A stretch of 12,018 nucleotides of DNA. Origin: Roseibacillus sp. GTDB taxonomy: Bacteria; Verrucomicrobiota; Verrucomicrobiae; Verrucomicrobiales; Akkermansiaceae. Positions 1-6,709 of the stretch are shown piece after piece (the first letter of the stretch is position 1; every line of letters starts with the position of its first letter). The DNA lies in NCBI GenBank assembly GCA_002723015.1, contig PBNG01000011.1, forward strand, positions 1-12,018, read 5' to 3'. The notes under the pieces were generated by a model. It was not told the DNA's origin. It searched no databases and saw only the letters and a program-made list of their open reading frames with translations. The position numbers were made by a program, and so were the translations under genes.

Positions 1-111
1 ATAATACTGAGAGAATTCCCGCTGGGCCGAGCGCACCACCCTTCCCCGCTCGTCGAAAAGCAGGGTCCGTGAACTCGTAGTTCCCTGATCCAGAGCGAGG
101 ACGAACTTCAT
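1..111 (-). CDS. glpK: Glycerol kinase, N-terminal fragment (cut by window edge)
   Basis: Only the first 37 codons are present; the rest lies to the left of the window. Read on the minus strand, the frame opens at an ATG at 111 and gives [20 protein letters not shown], then a stretch ending in AQREFSQYY. The [10 protein letters not shown] motif is the phosphate-1 loop of FGGY sugar kinases, and its combination with 'QREF' around residues 30-33 is characteristic of glycerol kinase, which makes glycerol-3-phosphate from glycerol and ATP in the cytoplasm. Other FGGY kinases usually have DxGTxS without the exact DQGTTSSR and QREF pair. No clear Shine-Dalgarno precedes the ATG. The gene diverges from the galactose block, so they share an upstream region but not necessarily control. 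Function beyond this fragment cannot be checked here. Confidence 0.88.
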   Translation of the reverse strand, partial: MKFVLALDQGTTSSRTLLFDERGRVVRSAQREFSQYY

Positions 112-395
112 TCTGCGCTCAGGGGATCGCACCTTGCACCCCATTTCAAGCTGTCTTCCCACGAATCTGGAACCTCCCCACGAGGTTCTCCCGGGTTGAG
201 CTCAACGATAATACCCTCTCGGGACCAATAATTTCCGTCTTACACCCCGGTAGCCCGAAAACCAAAAATACGAGGCTTCATAGCTGGAAACACTGCGGTT
301 CGCCTCCTTTCCCCTTGTTGCCTAATATCGCTTAACCAATAACCCATTGACCACCGCCCATCCATTTCGTCCGCTCTTTGAAACGTGGAACTGGA
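112..395. promoter_or_regulatory. Divergent intergenic region between glpK and the mutarotase gene
   Basis: This 284-bp gap separates two divergently read genes and must hold promoters for both. It carries no convincing coding frame or RNA. The only strong structure is the perfect palindrome at 195-206, listed separately. A possible plus-strand promoter is TTGTTG (315-320) with AATAAC (338-343) at a 17-bp spacing, but this matches the sigma-70 consensus at only 3/6 and 4/6 positions and should not be trusted. Promoter consensus for the likely phylum is also not well established. Confidence 0.45.
195..206. promoter_or_regulatory. 12-bp perfect palindrome, possible operator
   Basis: The sequence GTTGAGCTCAAC equals its own reverse complement and lies near the middle of the glpK/mutarotase divergent region. 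The TTGA...TCAA half-sites resemble the general form of a dimeric repressor operator (LacI-type operators often have TTGA/TCAA ends). That resemblance is the only functional evidence. No regulator gene is in the window. Confidence 0.35.
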
Positions 396-1550
396 ATGAA
401 AGACACAATCACATCACTCTCCCTCATTAGTCTCTTTCTTTCCGCCTGCGGTCCAAACAAGGACGACAACGGGGGTAAGGGGGACGACTCCAATCAAAGC
501 AACCAAACTACAGTGGAAACCTACGGCAAGCTCTCAGATGGCTCTGAGGTGAAGATCTTCACCTTCGGGAACAAAAACGGCATGATCGCCAAGGTCACTG
601 AGTATGGCGCGATCCTCACGAGCCTTGAGGTCCCTGATAAGGATGGGACCGTGAAGGACGTGACTCATGGATACGACGACCTCGCAGGGTGGCTTACCAA
701 TAGCTCCTACTTTGGGGCCACCGTGGGCCGCTATGGCAATCGTATTGCAGGTGGCAAATTTGAGATCGATGGCACAGTCTACGATAAGTTGGTCATCAAC
801 AACGAACCTAACCATCTGCATGGCGGAGAAAAGGGCTTCGACAAGGTGCTATGGAAGGGTGAGGCAATTGAAGGTGGAGTCAAGCTCACCTATACCTCGG
901 CAGACGGCGAGGAGGGATATCCCGGTAACCTCGAGGTTACCGTTAGCTACACCCTCAATGACGATAACGAATTGAAATGGGTGTGCTCTGCAACCACCGA
1001 CAAGGCCACTCCGGTCAATATCGTCCAACACGCCTACTGGAACCTGAGCGGGGACCCCACAACCTCTATCAACGACCATATCCTCACCATCCCGGCCAAG
1101 TATTTCCTCACCACCGACGAGACCCTCATCCCCGATGGAAATCTCGCTGAAGTAGCCAACACCCCATTTGACTTCAATACCGCGACCGTAATCGGTGAGC
1201 GCATCGAAGAGCCCAGTATTCCCCTGCAATTCGGCAAGGGTTACGATCACTGCTGGGTAGTCGACGGCGAGGGTCTCCGCCGAGCTGCCATTCTCAGAGA
1301 TCCCAAGACGGGGCGATCCATGGAACTGCATTCCGACCAACCCGGCGTGCAGTTTTATGGCGGTAACTTCCTCGATGGCGAAACCGCCGGCAAAAGTGGA
1401 GTCAAATACGCCCACCGAACTGCCTGCTGTCTCGAGACACAATTATTCCCGGATTCCCCTAATAAGCAGGATAACCCTGCCTTCCCGAACTGCATTCTTA
1501 AGCCAGGTGAGACCTATACCCACACCATGGTAAGCAAGTTTGAGTGGTAA
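396..1550 (+). CDS. galM: Aldose 1-epimerase (galactose mutarotase), predicted lipoprotein
   Basis: Interconverts the alpha and beta anomers of galactose and similar sugars. I choose the ATG at 396: it has a GGA-rich ribosome site 6-9 bases upstream and leaves a short lipoprotein signal (MKDTITSLSLISLFLSAC) with lipobox LSAC and Cys18; a TTG six codons upstream is also in frame. After Cys comes a charged D/N/S/Q-rich linker of about 20 residues, then the full galactose-mutarotase fold (about residues 41-384). All catalytic landmarks are present: NHLHGG (His142), VQHAYWNL (His212), GYDH (Asp284) and CLETQ (Glu347, the base), plus GVQFYGGNFLDG. The residue after Cys is Gly, not Asp, so by enterobacterial rules it would be sorted to the outer membrane. 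E. coli GalM is cytoplasmic; a lipidated form suggests it acts in the envelope on sugar before uptake. The sodium/sugar symporter follows 103 bp downstream, beyond a terminator. Confidence 0.94.
   Translation: MKDTITSLSLISLFLSACGPNKDDNGGKGDDSNQSNQTTVETYGKLSDGSEVKIFTFGNKNGMIAKVTEYGAILTSLEVPDKDGTVKDVTHGYDDLAGWLTNSSYFGATVGRYGNRIAGGKFEIDGTVYDKLVINNEPNHLHGGEKGFDKVLWKGEAIEGGVKLTYTSADGEEGYPGNLEVTVSYTLNDDNELKWVCSATTDKATPVNIVQHAYWNLSGDPTTSINDHILTIPAKYFLTTDETLIPDGNLAEVANTPFDFNTATVIGERIEEPSIPLQFGKGYDHCWVVDGEGLRRAAILRDPKTGRSMELHSDQPGVQFYGGNFLDGETAGKSGVKYAHRTACCLETQLFPDSPNKQDNPAFPNCILKPGETYTHTMVSKFEW
923..942. repeat. 20-bp perfect palindrome inside galM
   Basis: The arm CGGTAACCTC is followed directly by its exact reverse complement. 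As RNA or cruciform it could form an 8-bp stem with a TCGA loop. It encodes most of the PGNLEVTV stretch of the mutarotase, a conserved part of the family (YPGNL), so the amino acids constrain part of it and the codon choice completes the symmetry. Confidence 0.7.
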
Positions 1551-1586
1551 CCAAGTGGATCAGCCAATAGCTCCTTAATAGCATAG

Positions 1587-1613
1587 CGAGGGACCGCCAA
1601 TTGCGGTCCCTCG
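1587..1613 (+). terminator. Hairpin terminator after galM
   Basis: An 11-bp perfect GC-rich stem (CGAGGGACCGC paired with GCGGTCCCTCG) closes a 5-base CAATT loop, 36 bases after the galM stop codon. The trailing sequence (TCTCTATCC) is only moderately T-rich, so termination may be partial or factor-assisted. It separates the mutarotase transcript from the symporter-galactokinase pair, unless read-through occurs. Confidence 0.72.
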
Positions 1614-1653
1614 TCTCTATCCTACCCTTTCAAAATCCAGACTCTTCCCCCCC

Positions 1654-3279
1654 ATGGACGCCACCACACTCATCTCCTTCCTCTTCTTCACGGCCCTCGT
1701 TGCCTTCCTGACCTGGCGTCTCACCCGTGGACGCCTCGACAACACGGAGGAGGGCTATTTCCTCGCCGGGCGCAGCCTGACCGGCATCATGATCGCAGGC
1801 TCCCTTCTTCTCACCAACCTCTCCACCGAACAACTGGTGGGCCTGAATGGTGGTGCCTATAAGGACGGTCTGGCCGTCATGTGCTGGGAGGTGATTGCCG
1901 GCGCTTCTCTCGTGATCCTTGCCCTCTTCTTCCTGCCCCGTTACCTGAAGTCGGGCATTGCAACTGTTCCCCAATTCCTGGAAGAGCGCTACGGACCGGG
2001 AATCCGCGCCCTCACCACCTTCACCTTCATCATTGCCTACATGCTCATTCTCCTCCCCTTCGTCCTCTTCCTGGGCGCGACGGGACTGGACGGGATGCTT
2101 GGACTCCAGGAAAAACTCAACCTGAGCGAAATCAGCACGATCTGGGCGATTGTGATCTTCATCGGGGTGGTGGGGTCCGCCTACGCGATTTTCGGAGGCC
2201 TGCGTGCGGTCGCGGTCTCTGACACCTTCAACGGAGTTGGCCTCCTGGTCGGGGGCCTCATGATTACCTTCTTCGCCTTCATGGCGGCCAAGGGAGACGG
2301 CTCGTTCGGTGATGCCTTTGCCCAGCTGAGGGAAGACAATCCCGAGCACCTCAAGAGTATCGCCACCTCCAAGGAACACCCCGTTCACTGGTCCACCCTG
2401 TTTACCGGTGTTCTTCTGCTTAACTTTTTCTACTGGACCACCAACCAGCAGATCATTCAGCGGACCTTCGCAGCGAAGAACCTCGCGGAGGGCCAAAAGG
2501 GCGTTCTGCTTGCCAGCTTCTTCAAGATCCTCGCTCCCCTGATCCTGGTGCTGCCCGGATTGCTTGCCTATCAGGTCTTCACCAACGAGCTGGGCCATGA
2601 GGAAGCCAAGGCCTACATGAGCGAAGATGGCAAAGTTTACGGCAAACTCGTCAGCCTCGTTCTCCCTGGCTGGCTCACCGGCTTCTTCGCCGCGGTGGGC
2701 ATGGGCTCCATCCTATCGACCTTCAACTCAGTCCTCAACTCCAGCGCCACCCTCTTCTCCCTCGGCGTCTACAAGAAGATCATCAATCCCGATGCCTCCC
2801 AGCACCAACTGGTTCTCTCCGGGAGAATCTGCAGCGCCTGCGTGGCCATCCTCGCCATCATCGCAGCCCCGGTAGTCTTCTATGGCAAGGATGGCCTCTT
2901 CAATGTTTTCCAGGGGCTCAATGCCATCTACTTCACACCCATCCTGGTGATCATGCTCTTCGGCCTGTTCAACCGAACGGCCAATGGACGGAGCGCCCTC
3001 ATCGTCTTCGTGGTCGCTCTCGCCGCGATGTTCCTCGGCACCTTTCGGCCGGGCGACTGGCTCGCCAGCATCTTTGGGAACGGCTTCCATTACATGGGCG
3101 TGGTCTTTGCTGCTTGTCTTATTCTTCAATTCATCCTCGGAACGTTCATGCGACGCGATACTCCCTACGTGCAGGCCGACGCAAAAGCGGTTGACCTGAC
3201 ACCCTGGAAACACGCCAACAAGGTAGGAGCCGCCCTTATTGTTCTCGTCCTTAGCCTCTACGCGGCCTTCGCCTTCTAG
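1654..3279 (+). CDS. Sodium:solute symporter (SSS/SLC5 family), probable Na+/galactose transporter
   Basis: A 541-residue polytopic inner-membrane protein of the family that includes Vibrio SGLT (vSGLT), expected to import sugar with sodium. By eye it aligns with vSGLT over nearly its whole length: NLSTEQLVGLNGG (52-67 region), CWE (Glu79), NFFYWTTNQQIIQRT (257-271), FFKILAP (Lys291) and ILSTFNSVLNSSATLFS (353-369). The residues known to bind galactose in vSGLT appear conserved: Gln60, Glu79, Asn257, Tyr260, Lys291 and probably Gln420. The Na2-site serine pair is Ser355-Thr356, a conservative change from Ser-Ser. Hydrophobic segments run throughout, with loops at about 210-245 and 310-330. 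The start has no Shine-Dalgarno; it follows a run of C. The downstream galactokinase, 36 bp away, supports galactose as substrate, but related SSS proteins carry other sugars or inositol. Confidence 0.92.
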   Translation: MDATTLISFLFFTALVAFLTWRLTRGRLDNTEEGYFLAGRSLTGIMIAGSLLLTNLSTEQLVGLNGGAYKDGLAVMCWEVIAGASLVILALFFLPRYLKSGIATVPQFLEERYGPGIRALTTFTFIIAYMLILLPFVLFLGATGLDGMLGLQEKLNLSEISTIWAIVIFIGVVGSAYAIFGGLRAVAVSDTFNGVGLLVGGLMITFFAFMAAKGDGSFGDAFAQLREDNPEHLKSIATSKEHPVHWSTLFTGVLLLNFFYWTTNQQIIQRTFAAKNLAEGQKGVLLASFFKILAPLILVLPGLLAYQVFTNELGHEEAKAYMSEDGKVYGKLVSLVLPGWLTGFFAAVGMGSILSTFNSVLNSSATLFSLGVYKKIINPDASQHQLVLSGRICSACVAILAIIAAPVVFYGKDGLFNVFQGLNAIYFTPILVIMLFGLFNRTANGRSALIVFVVALAAMFLGTFRPGDWLASIFGNGFHYMGVVFAACLILQFILGTFMRRDTPYVQADAKAVDLTPWKHANKVGAALIVLVLSLYAAFAF

Positions 3280-3315
3280 GGACGGCCAGAGCCCGGACCC
3301 ACCAGCAGCATCCCA

Positions 3316-4494
3316 ATGACCCTCCATGAAAATGAATCCTTGACCGAGCTCGTGGAGGAGGCCCGGGCGCTTTTAGGAGCGTGCTACCAGAAGGATCCCT
3401 CACATCTCGCGGCTGCTCCTGGACGCGTCAACCTGATCGGTGAGCACATTGATTACTGCGATGGATTGGTTCTTCCCCTAGCCATCGATCGTCACATCGT
3501 CATAGCCGCCACTCCCAACGGTTCAGATAAAGCCCGGATACGTAGCCGTAAAGATAGCGAGGTAGTTCTTTGCCTCCAGAGTTCCCCGCAACCGGGAGCT
3601 CCTTCGTGGGCCAACTATCTGCGGGGAATACTAGAAGGATTCCGGCTGCGCGAAATCTGGCCTGTGCCCGGGTTCGACGCTGTTATCACGAGCGATCTTC
3701 CCATCGGAGCGGGTCTCTCCTCCTCTGCTGCGCTCGAATTAGCCTTTGCCAGTATCCTTGAATCTATGGTCCAAACGGTTCTTGATCCCCGGGAGAAGGC
3801 TCTTCTTTGCCAGCAGGCAGAGCATGACTTTGCGGGCGTCCCCTGTGGCATCATGGATCAGTTCGCCTGCAGCCTCGGCCAACGGGACCATCTCGTCCTG
3901 ATCGACTGCCAGACACACCTGACCGAACTCGTTCCCTTTGACTCCCGGGACCTAAGCATCCTCGTTGCCAATACGATGGTGTCTCATGATCTTGCCTCCG
4001 GAGAATATAGGAAACGAAGAGAAGAAACGGACCGGGCGCTCAACCTTCTCGGAAAGCAAAGCTGGCGCCATGTGCTACCAGCTGATCTGGAGGTCATCGA
4101 AACTTACGAAGATGGCACACTCTTCCGAAGGGCCCTCCATGTTGTAAGCGAAATTACACGTACTAAAAAAGCTGCCAAAGCCCTGCGTGATAAAGAATAC
4201 GCGGTCCTTGGGTCGCTCATGAGCGCCTCTCACCAATCTCTCCGGGACGACTTTGAGGTCTCCTGCCCGGAACTCGACCTTATGGTCGAACTGGCAGATC
4301 AAATTGGCCCCGCGGGAGGCGTTCTGGGAAGCCGTATGACTGGAGGTGGCTTTGGAGGGTCGACGGTGACCCTGTGCCACGGCGAACGGGTTCATGAAAT
4401 ATCCGAGCACCTTTCCAAGGCCTATGAAGTGCAGTCCGGAAAGTCTCCCCAGATCTTTGCTACCAGACCGGCGCAGGGGGCGAGGCTCCTTTGA
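3316..4494 (+). CDS. galK: Galactokinase
   Basis: A cytoplasmic GHMP-superfamily kinase of 392 residues, the usual length, that phosphorylates alpha-galactose to galactose-1-phosphate with ATP, the first committed Leloir step. The galactokinase signature PGRVNLIGEHIDYCDG is at 35-50, including Arg37, Glu43, His44 and Asp46 for substrate binding and catalysis. The ATP-binding motif LPIGAGLSSSAA is at 128-139, the catalytic aspartate is in CGIMDQF (Asp181), and the third GHMP motif is GGGFGGST (343-350). The signature has Ile where Thr or Val is common (GEHIDY), a mild change. The ATG gives the signature its normal distance from the N-terminus. It follows the symporter by 36 bp on the same strand, probably co-transcribed. 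No galT or galE follows, so the product must be used by enzymes encoded elsewhere. Confidence 0.96.
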   Translation: MTLHENESLTELVEEARALLGACYQKDPSHLAAAPGRVNLIGEHIDYCDGLVLPLAIDRHIVIAATPNGSDKARIRSRKDSEVVLCLQSSPQPGAPSWANYLRGILEGFRLREIWPVPGFDAVITSDLPIGAGLSSSAALELAFASILESMVQTVLDPREKALLCQQAEHDFAGVPCGIMDQFACSLGQRDHLVLIDCQTHLTELVPFDSRDLSILVANTMVSHDLASGEYRKRREETDRALNLLGKQSWRHVLPADLEVIETYEDGTLFRRALHVVSEITRTKKAAKALRDKEYAVLGSLMSASHQSLRDDFEVSCPELDLMVELADQIGPAGGVLGSRMTGGGFGGSTVTLCHGERVHEISEHLSKAYEVQSGKSPQIFATRPAQGARLL

Positions 4495-4525
4495 TTCTCG
4501 TCGCTCCACGGCCCTTCTATTCATC

Positions 4526-4537
4526 CGGGCATGCCCG
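4526..4537. repeat. 12-bp palindrome between galK and the LRR-SGNH gene
   Basis: CGGGCATGCCCG is its own reverse complement and lies 31 bases after the galK stop. It could form a 4-bp stem with a CATG loop, too short for a confident terminator, and has no T tract. It may be an operator or chance. The rest of the 104-bp gap shows nothing else. Confidence 0.3.
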
Positions 4538-4598
4538 TAAAGATCGGGTCCCGTGCCCATCTTGACACTGCATTCCCGCAACCTGAGACTACCCACCC

Positions 4599-6629
4599 AT
4601 GATCCTGCACTTCGCCCTGCTCGTTCTTATGCTCGGGAGCGGTCTTCTTCCCGGCAAAGATTACCGCTTCTCCCTTAACGACAGGGAATTCGACCCGCGA
4701 ATACTCCCTGTCGTAGGAACTCGCAAGGGAGACTACAAACCCGGGGACATTGGACGCGTCGGTAATTTCCCATTCGTCCTGAGTTCCCCGGGACACTATC
4801 AGTTTCACGTTGGTGGACATGGTGACACAAAGCTCTTCTGCCGGATTGACGAGGGGCCTACCCACTGCGTGGGCGTTTATGTCACCAGCCCCCGGACAGC
4901 TGCTGGTCGATCACCATCCCTGATCAATCCCCTCGATGAGATGACGCCGCTGGAACGCTCTCAGCTCTGGGGAATCAGGGTCGATATGGAACCCTCAGCA
5001 TGGCATGCGATCCTCCACACAACCGGCCTCGAATGGAATCGAACGGCTCTGCGATTGGAATACACCTACAACGGGAAGTCACAGCGTGTGCTTCCAGCCC
5101 TCCCTACGGACCTTTGCTACCTCATCCTCTCGTGCGAGGGGGTCACCGGTCTGAACAAGCTCACGGGTCTGAGAGCAAACAAAAAACTCCGCTTCCTGGA
5201 CCTGCAGCTTTATGACCAGACCATCGATCTATCCTCGATCTTTCCCAACCCCGGCCTCGTCAACCTCAGTATCTCGGGAGGCTCTCTTGAGTCCATCGAC
5301 AAGCTCGCCAAGCTCTCGGCAATCAAATTTCTTAAACTTCGGGGAACAGGTAATCTCAACTCCGTATCTTTTGTTTCCTCAATGCCGGAACTACGGGTAT
5401 TCAAGGTCGACTCTACGAACGTGACTGATCTACGTCTTCTTTCCAGCTGCCCTCAGCTCCGCCTGCTCTCTGCCTCCGACACTGCGGCTGAACGTCTTCC
5501 GGATGGAAGAACCCTCCCTCACCTCCGGGATGTTCGTCTCCTCGACACTCCCGCAGCCGGGAGGAGAGAGGAGGTAGAAATGCTCAGGAGAACGAGCCCT
5601 GCATGTGCGGTCCAGGCCTCATGGGAAGAGGCCCTTCGGGCCCGGCTTGCTCGCGCCAACCGACTTTCCATCAGCGCTTGCTCTTCTCACCCTCTACCTG
5701 ACTGTAATCGGGATTTCCTCGTGGAAATGACAGATCTACAAGAAGTCCAGCAGGTGATTTCCCAAATGAGAATCAATCCCCGGAACTCAGGATCCTATTG
5801 CATGTCAAATGGAGACTTCCAACTGTATTTCCATGAGGGAGATAAGCTGGTTGCGACTCTGGGACTTCATCAAGGCAGGTTCCTTCGCTGGCACCGGGGT
5901 CGGTGGCCCGGAGATGCCGAGCTCTCAATACCAGCCGCAAGGATCCTGTGTGATCTTCTGGCCAGCACAGGCCAAGAACAACCCCGGAAGGACCTCAGGC
6001 AGGCTATTGCCGTGAAGCGAGCACGGGTCAAAAACTGGGATCCTTCCATCCGGTCCTTCGAAAAAGCAGACCAGGAATCCCGGCCGCGCGCGCGTACGCT
6101 TCTTCTCACCGGCAGCTCCAGCATTCGGAAGTGGGATCTGCAGAAATCGTTCCCTGGAAAACAGATGATCAACAGGGGGTTTGGTGGTTCGGAGCTGTCA
6201 GACGCAATTCTGTATTTTGATCGAATCGTGCTACCACATGATCCTCGGGTCGTCTTTCTTTATGCGGGGGACAATGACATCGAGAGGGGAAAGTCCGCTC
6301 AACAGGTCGTCGAGGATTACAAGGCCTACTCCCAGTTAATCCGGGAAAAGGCTCCCAACACCAGGTTTGCATTCATTTCCATTAAACCCAGTCTCAAGAG
6401 GTGGCACCTCTGGCCCGAAATGGCCTTGGCAAACCGAATGATCGAGTCCATATGCGAAACTGATAACTACTCCTACTATATCGATATCGTCGGTCCTATG
6501 CTGGATTCTGAAGGCCTCCTGAGGGAAAACCTCTTCGCGGGAGATGGTCTGCATCTCAGCGAAAAAGGATATCATGCATGGACAAGGGTCATTTCCCAGT
6601 GGCTGGACCAAAATGACCCGGGACCCTGA
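4599..6629 (+). CDS. Secreted leucine-rich-repeat / SGNH hydrolase fusion protein
   Basis: A 676-residue protein with an N-terminal hydrophobic signal (residues 1-18), probably exported. Residues 20-170 are not recognised. Residues 172-319 hold about six leucine-rich repeats of 22-23 residues (LRFLDL, LVNLSI, IKFLKL, LRVFKV, LRLLSA, LRDVRL starts). Residues 371-458 contain a small domain with CMSNGDFQLYF, TLGLHQGRFLRW and PGDAELS, a pattern I associate with proteins of Planctomycetota and Verrucomicrobiota, of unknown role. Residues 499-672 are a complete SGNH/GDSL hydrolase: GSSSI (nucleophile probably Ser507), NRGFGGSELSD (oxyanion Gly about 529), AGDND (Asn559) and DGLH (Asp649, His652). 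Such domains are usually ester hydrolases; a deacetylase role on polysaccharide is only inference. An in-frame TGA at 4584-4586 leaves the ATG at 4599 as the only reasonable start. It lies 104 bp after galK on the same strand; cotranscription is possible but unproven. Confidence 0.85.
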   Translation: MILHFALLVLMLGSGLLPGKDYRFSLNDREFDPRILPVVGTRKGDYKPGDIGRVGNFPFVLSSPGHYQFHVGGHGDTKLFCRIDEGPTHCVGVYVTSPRTAAGRSPSLINPLDEMTPLERSQLWGIRVDMEPSAWHAILHTTGLEWNRTALRLEYTYNGKSQRVLPALPTDLCYLILSCEGVTGLNKLTGLRANKKLRFLDLQLYDQTIDLSSIFPNPGLVNLSISGGSLESIDKLAKLSAIKFLKLRGTGNLNSVSFVSSMPELRVFKVDSTNVTDLRLLSSCPQLRLLSASDTAAERLPDGRTLPHLRDVRLLDTPAAGRREEVEMLRRTSPACAVQASWEEALRARLARANRLSISACSSHPLPDCNRDFLVEMTDLQEVQQVISQMRINPRNSGSYCMSNGDFQLYFHEGDKLVATLGLHQGRFLRWHRGRWPGDAELSIPAARILCDLLASTGQEQPRKDLRQAIAVKRARVKNWDPSIRSFEKADQESRPRARTLLLTGSSSIRKWDLQKSFPGKQMINRGFGGSELSDAILYFDRIVLPHDPRVVFLYAGDNDIERGKSAQQVVEDYKAYSQLIREKAPNTRFAFISIKPSLKRWHLWPEMALANRMIESICETDNYSYYIDIVGPMLDSEGLLRENLFAGDGLHLSEKGYHAWTRVISQWLDQNDPGP

Positions 6630-6650
6630 GAGAGGCCCGGAAAACATAGT

Positions 6651-6698
6651 CTGCCCATCCGGCAGGTCTCAACGATTCCTGATCCGGTATGAATCAGG
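6651..6698. terminator. Weak hairpins between convergent genes
   Basis: The 80-bp gap between the converging LRR-SGNH and DUF6807 genes holds two modest inverted repeats: CTGCC/GGCAG (6651-6655 with 6661-6665, 5-base loop) and CCTGAT/ATCAGG (6678-6683 with 6693-6698, 9-base loop). Neither is followed by a T tract on either strand. Position suggests a bidirectional terminator, but the structures are weak. Confidence 0.3.
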
Positions 6699-6709
6699 CT
6701 TCGGCCCCC

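Noticed and set aside
315..343. Sigma-70-like promoter TTGTTG-17-AATAAC upstream of galM
   Set aside because: Too few consensus matches, and the promoter consensus of this lineage is uncertain.
378..395. TTG start for the mutarotase six codons upstream of the ATG
   Set aside because: The ATG at 396 has a better-spaced GGA ribosome site and yields a cleaner lipoprotein signal; the extra residues (KRGTG) add nothing recognisable.
849..1442. Minus-strand open frame opposite galM
   Set aside because: No recognisable motif and full overlap with a gene whose catalytic residues are all present.
1630..2598. Long minus-strand open frame opposite the symporter
   Set aside because: The translation is highly charged, repetitive in Glu/Gly/His, and has no domain; it mirrors the codon bias of the hydrophobic symporter gene.
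2728..3327. Minus-strand open frame opposite the symporter 3' end
   Set aside because: Low-complexity acidic translation and full overlap with a confidently assigned gene.
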